Part shown: positions 62,733-64,000 of the stretch, piece by piece | Numbering within the stretch: the first letter of the stretch is position 1 | Layout of the letters: each line of letters starts with the position of its first letter | NCBI GenBank assembly: GCA_945897805.1 | Contig: CAMDFX010000009.1 | Span: 62,001 to 126,000 of the forward strand | DNA length: 64,000 bases | Direction of reading: 5' to 3' | From: Chryseobacterium gleum | GTDB lineage: Bacteria; Bacteroidota; Bacteroidia; Flavobacteriales_D; Crocinitomicaceae | Notes under the pieces: model-generated | Databases searched by the model: none | What the model saw: only the letters and a program-made list of their open reading frames with translations | Told to the model about the DNA's origin: nothing | Made by a program: the position numbers and the translations under genes

Positions 62733-63286
62733 TTATTTAAATTTCATAGAATTAATAATGTCGTCAAAAATGATTTCATATTTACCAAGTCTTGAGGATG
62801 GAACAGATCCTCCAAGTATGAATAGTTTTTTACCTACTGCAAGATAATACTGTAAGGATATTGTTGCAATGTTTGAAACTCTAGCCGAAAAAACCACCCT
62901 CATTGCCTTTTTTCCATCGATTTTTATCACTGTTTGTGATTCAATTTTAAACTCCTGAAAATCAAGATCAGTTGCAAATTTTCTATATTTGCCTTACACG
63001 TATATTCTGAAGTATACTCTTCTGGTAATGCTAAAACTTTGATCCCAAAAGCTCCGTCCTGTTTAAAGAGAACCGAGTCAATCGAAGGACCGATAAGATA
63101 TACAGTGTTTTCGTCAGGTCGTTTTTCTGCTTTCCAAATAGTAGGGTAGTCAATTGTAAAATTGTGTCACTTTGAAACAAAAGTTTGAGTCGTTATTAAC
63201 TTACTATTTTCGTTCGTATTTTGTTGACTAAATCCGACTGTCGCAATAAACAACAAAATCAATAAGGGAAAAAATTTGGTTTTCAT
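62733..63286 (-). pseudogene. decayed secreted protein gene (PsbP/DUF1795-like)
   Basis: From ATG 63286 a signal peptide (MKTKFFPLLILLFIATVGFS) is followed by 20 residues and an in-frame TGA at codon 40 (63167-63169). The same frame goes on with HNFTIDYPTIWKAEKRP and FGIKVLALPEEYTSEYTC. It then shifts, near 62985-63000, into the frame ending KIDGKKAMRVVFSAR to INSMKFK at 62733. Joined, the pieces make one exported protein of about 183 residues of the PsbP-related type. One nonsense codon plus one frameshift indicates a dead gene rather than a single sequencing error. Confidence 0.75.
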
Positions 63287-63385
63287 ATTCAATTAACAAT
63301 AAGTTATTTATATTAGCAACAAAGCAATCTTTTAATGCGCAAATAAAACCCAAGTTGCAGCACTAGGTAAAATTTGCATTTCACC

Positions 63386-64000
63386 TCACTTCCCCAAATA
63401 CTTCAACGCTTTCTGAACCTCCTTATCATAATCACAAGTAACCGTAAAATATCCTTGTTCAGTCCAGATTTGTCGGGCGATTTCGGCTTTCAAGGTTTGC
63501 TTGATGCCGTTTTTGCTCAATGCCAATTCACTTTTGCTTTTTTTGATTTTTTCGACTTTTTCTGCGTAGGTCAAAAATTGATCGAGCAATTGTTCTGAAA
63601 CGTTGAATTTATTCTTGAATTCAATCGGGTTTTTCCACTGATTTCGCTTGTTGGAAACAAAATCGAAAGCAAAATTCTGAAAAACTGGGCTGTATCTTAA
63701 CGCGGTGAAATACCAACTTGTGCCAGTTGTATCCAACGGAATGAAAACATCTGGCAAAATTCCGCCGCCGCCATAAACTACCTTGCCTTTGGGCGTTTTG
63801 AATCTCAAAGAATCTACCAAAAGCGTGCTGTCGATGGCATACAATTCACCGTTTTCGTAACGGTTCATTTGGTCTTTGTAATATTCTTCGTAATCATCCG
63901 TGTACGGTTTCTGAATGCATCTTCCTGTCGGCGTGTAATAACGCGCGACGACCAAACGCAGGTTGCTTCCGTCTTTCAGTCCGATGTCTTCTTGCACCAA
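63386..64000 (-). CDS. S41-family C-terminal processing protease, C-terminal part
   Basis: The frame is open at the window end, so the 5' part (PDZ domain and most of the protease core with the catalytic serine) is outside. The piece begins at the end of the protease core (LRLVVARYYTPTGRCIQKPYTDDYEEYY) and continues with GGGGILPDVFIPLD and a basic helical C-terminal tail (VEKIKKSKSELALSK), as in Bacteroidetes CtpA-type proteases of about 550 residues. They trim periplasmic or exported proteins. Confidence 0.9.
   Translation of the reverse strand: MVQEDIGLKDGSNLRLVVARYYTPTGRCIQKPYTDDYEEYYKDQMNRYENGELYAIDSTLLVDSLRFKTPKGKVVYGGGGILPDVFIPLDTTGTSWYFTALRYSPVFQNFAFDFVSNKRNQWKNPIEFKNKFNVSEQLLDQFLTYAEKVEKIKKSKSELALSKNGIKQTLKAEIARQIWTEQGYFTVTCDYDKEVQKALKYLGK

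Overview
The window is AT-rich DNA from a member of the Bacteroidota, most likely a flavobacterium-like aerobe. Evidence: several proteins carry type IX secretion (T9SS) C-terminal sorting domains, and there is a PorE-like TPR/propeller/OmpA protein. Promoters are of the Bacteroidetes kind (TTTG or TTG, about 20 nt, then TAnnTTTG), Shine-Dalgarno sequences are rare, and most housekeeping genes are of Bacteroidetes type. No rRNA, phage, insertion sequence or CRISPR was seen. One tRNA (Ala, GGC) is present.

Layout. 1-7.2 kb: 3' end of der, asd, a large secreted lamin-tail protein, an OmpA/TSP3 protein, a SUFU-domain protein and tRNA-Ala. 7.3-10 kb: the minus-strand operon hpt-adk-obgE-PAP2. 10-15.1 kb: an MHS-type transporter with a small membrane protein, divergent from acs, then a Crp/Fnr regulator interrupted by a frameshift. 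15.2-22 kb: queE-porE-like-ubiA, 3-hydroxyanthranilate dioxygenase and a PpiD-like isomerase. 22-31 kb: a putative orphan small RNA, the tyrosine catabolic pair hmgA-hpd, an AraC regulator convergent with an EamA exporter, a lipoprotein and gcvP.

31-39.3 kb holds the most striking block: four tandem T9SS-exported proteins with seven DUF3494 (ice-binding-like) domains in total. They share near-identical C-terminal halves and a common upstream region with fixed spacing. 39.6-42 kb: an O-antigen polymerase/ligase-type protein and a Wzz-like chain-length protein. 42.2-48 kb: metF-(secreted protein)-yicC-gmk-nadD, and dxs. 48.5-56 kb: deoC, a four-helix-bundle (S23) gene set among short-word repeats, an aldehyde dehydrogenase followed by a second one cut off before the catalytic Cys (together resembling a split ALDH16), and a 1143-residue outer-membrane-type protein.

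56-63.3 kb looks accessory: a one-TM protein of unknown function, a lipoprotein, a 48-residue ORF, HepT/MntA and HigB/HigA toxin-antitoxin pairs, a T9SS-exported glycosidase-like protein and a decayed secreted-protein gene. Four copies of a dispersed repeat sit upstream of genes in this segment, and each carries a TATATTTG promoter box. The window ends inside an S41 C-terminal processing protease gene.

Start codons were re-chosen where the longest reading frame began at TTG/GTG or overlapped a neighbour (OmpA, obgE, porE, hpd, EamA, gcvP, the large OMP, deoC). All family calls come from reading motifs by eye; no database search was run.
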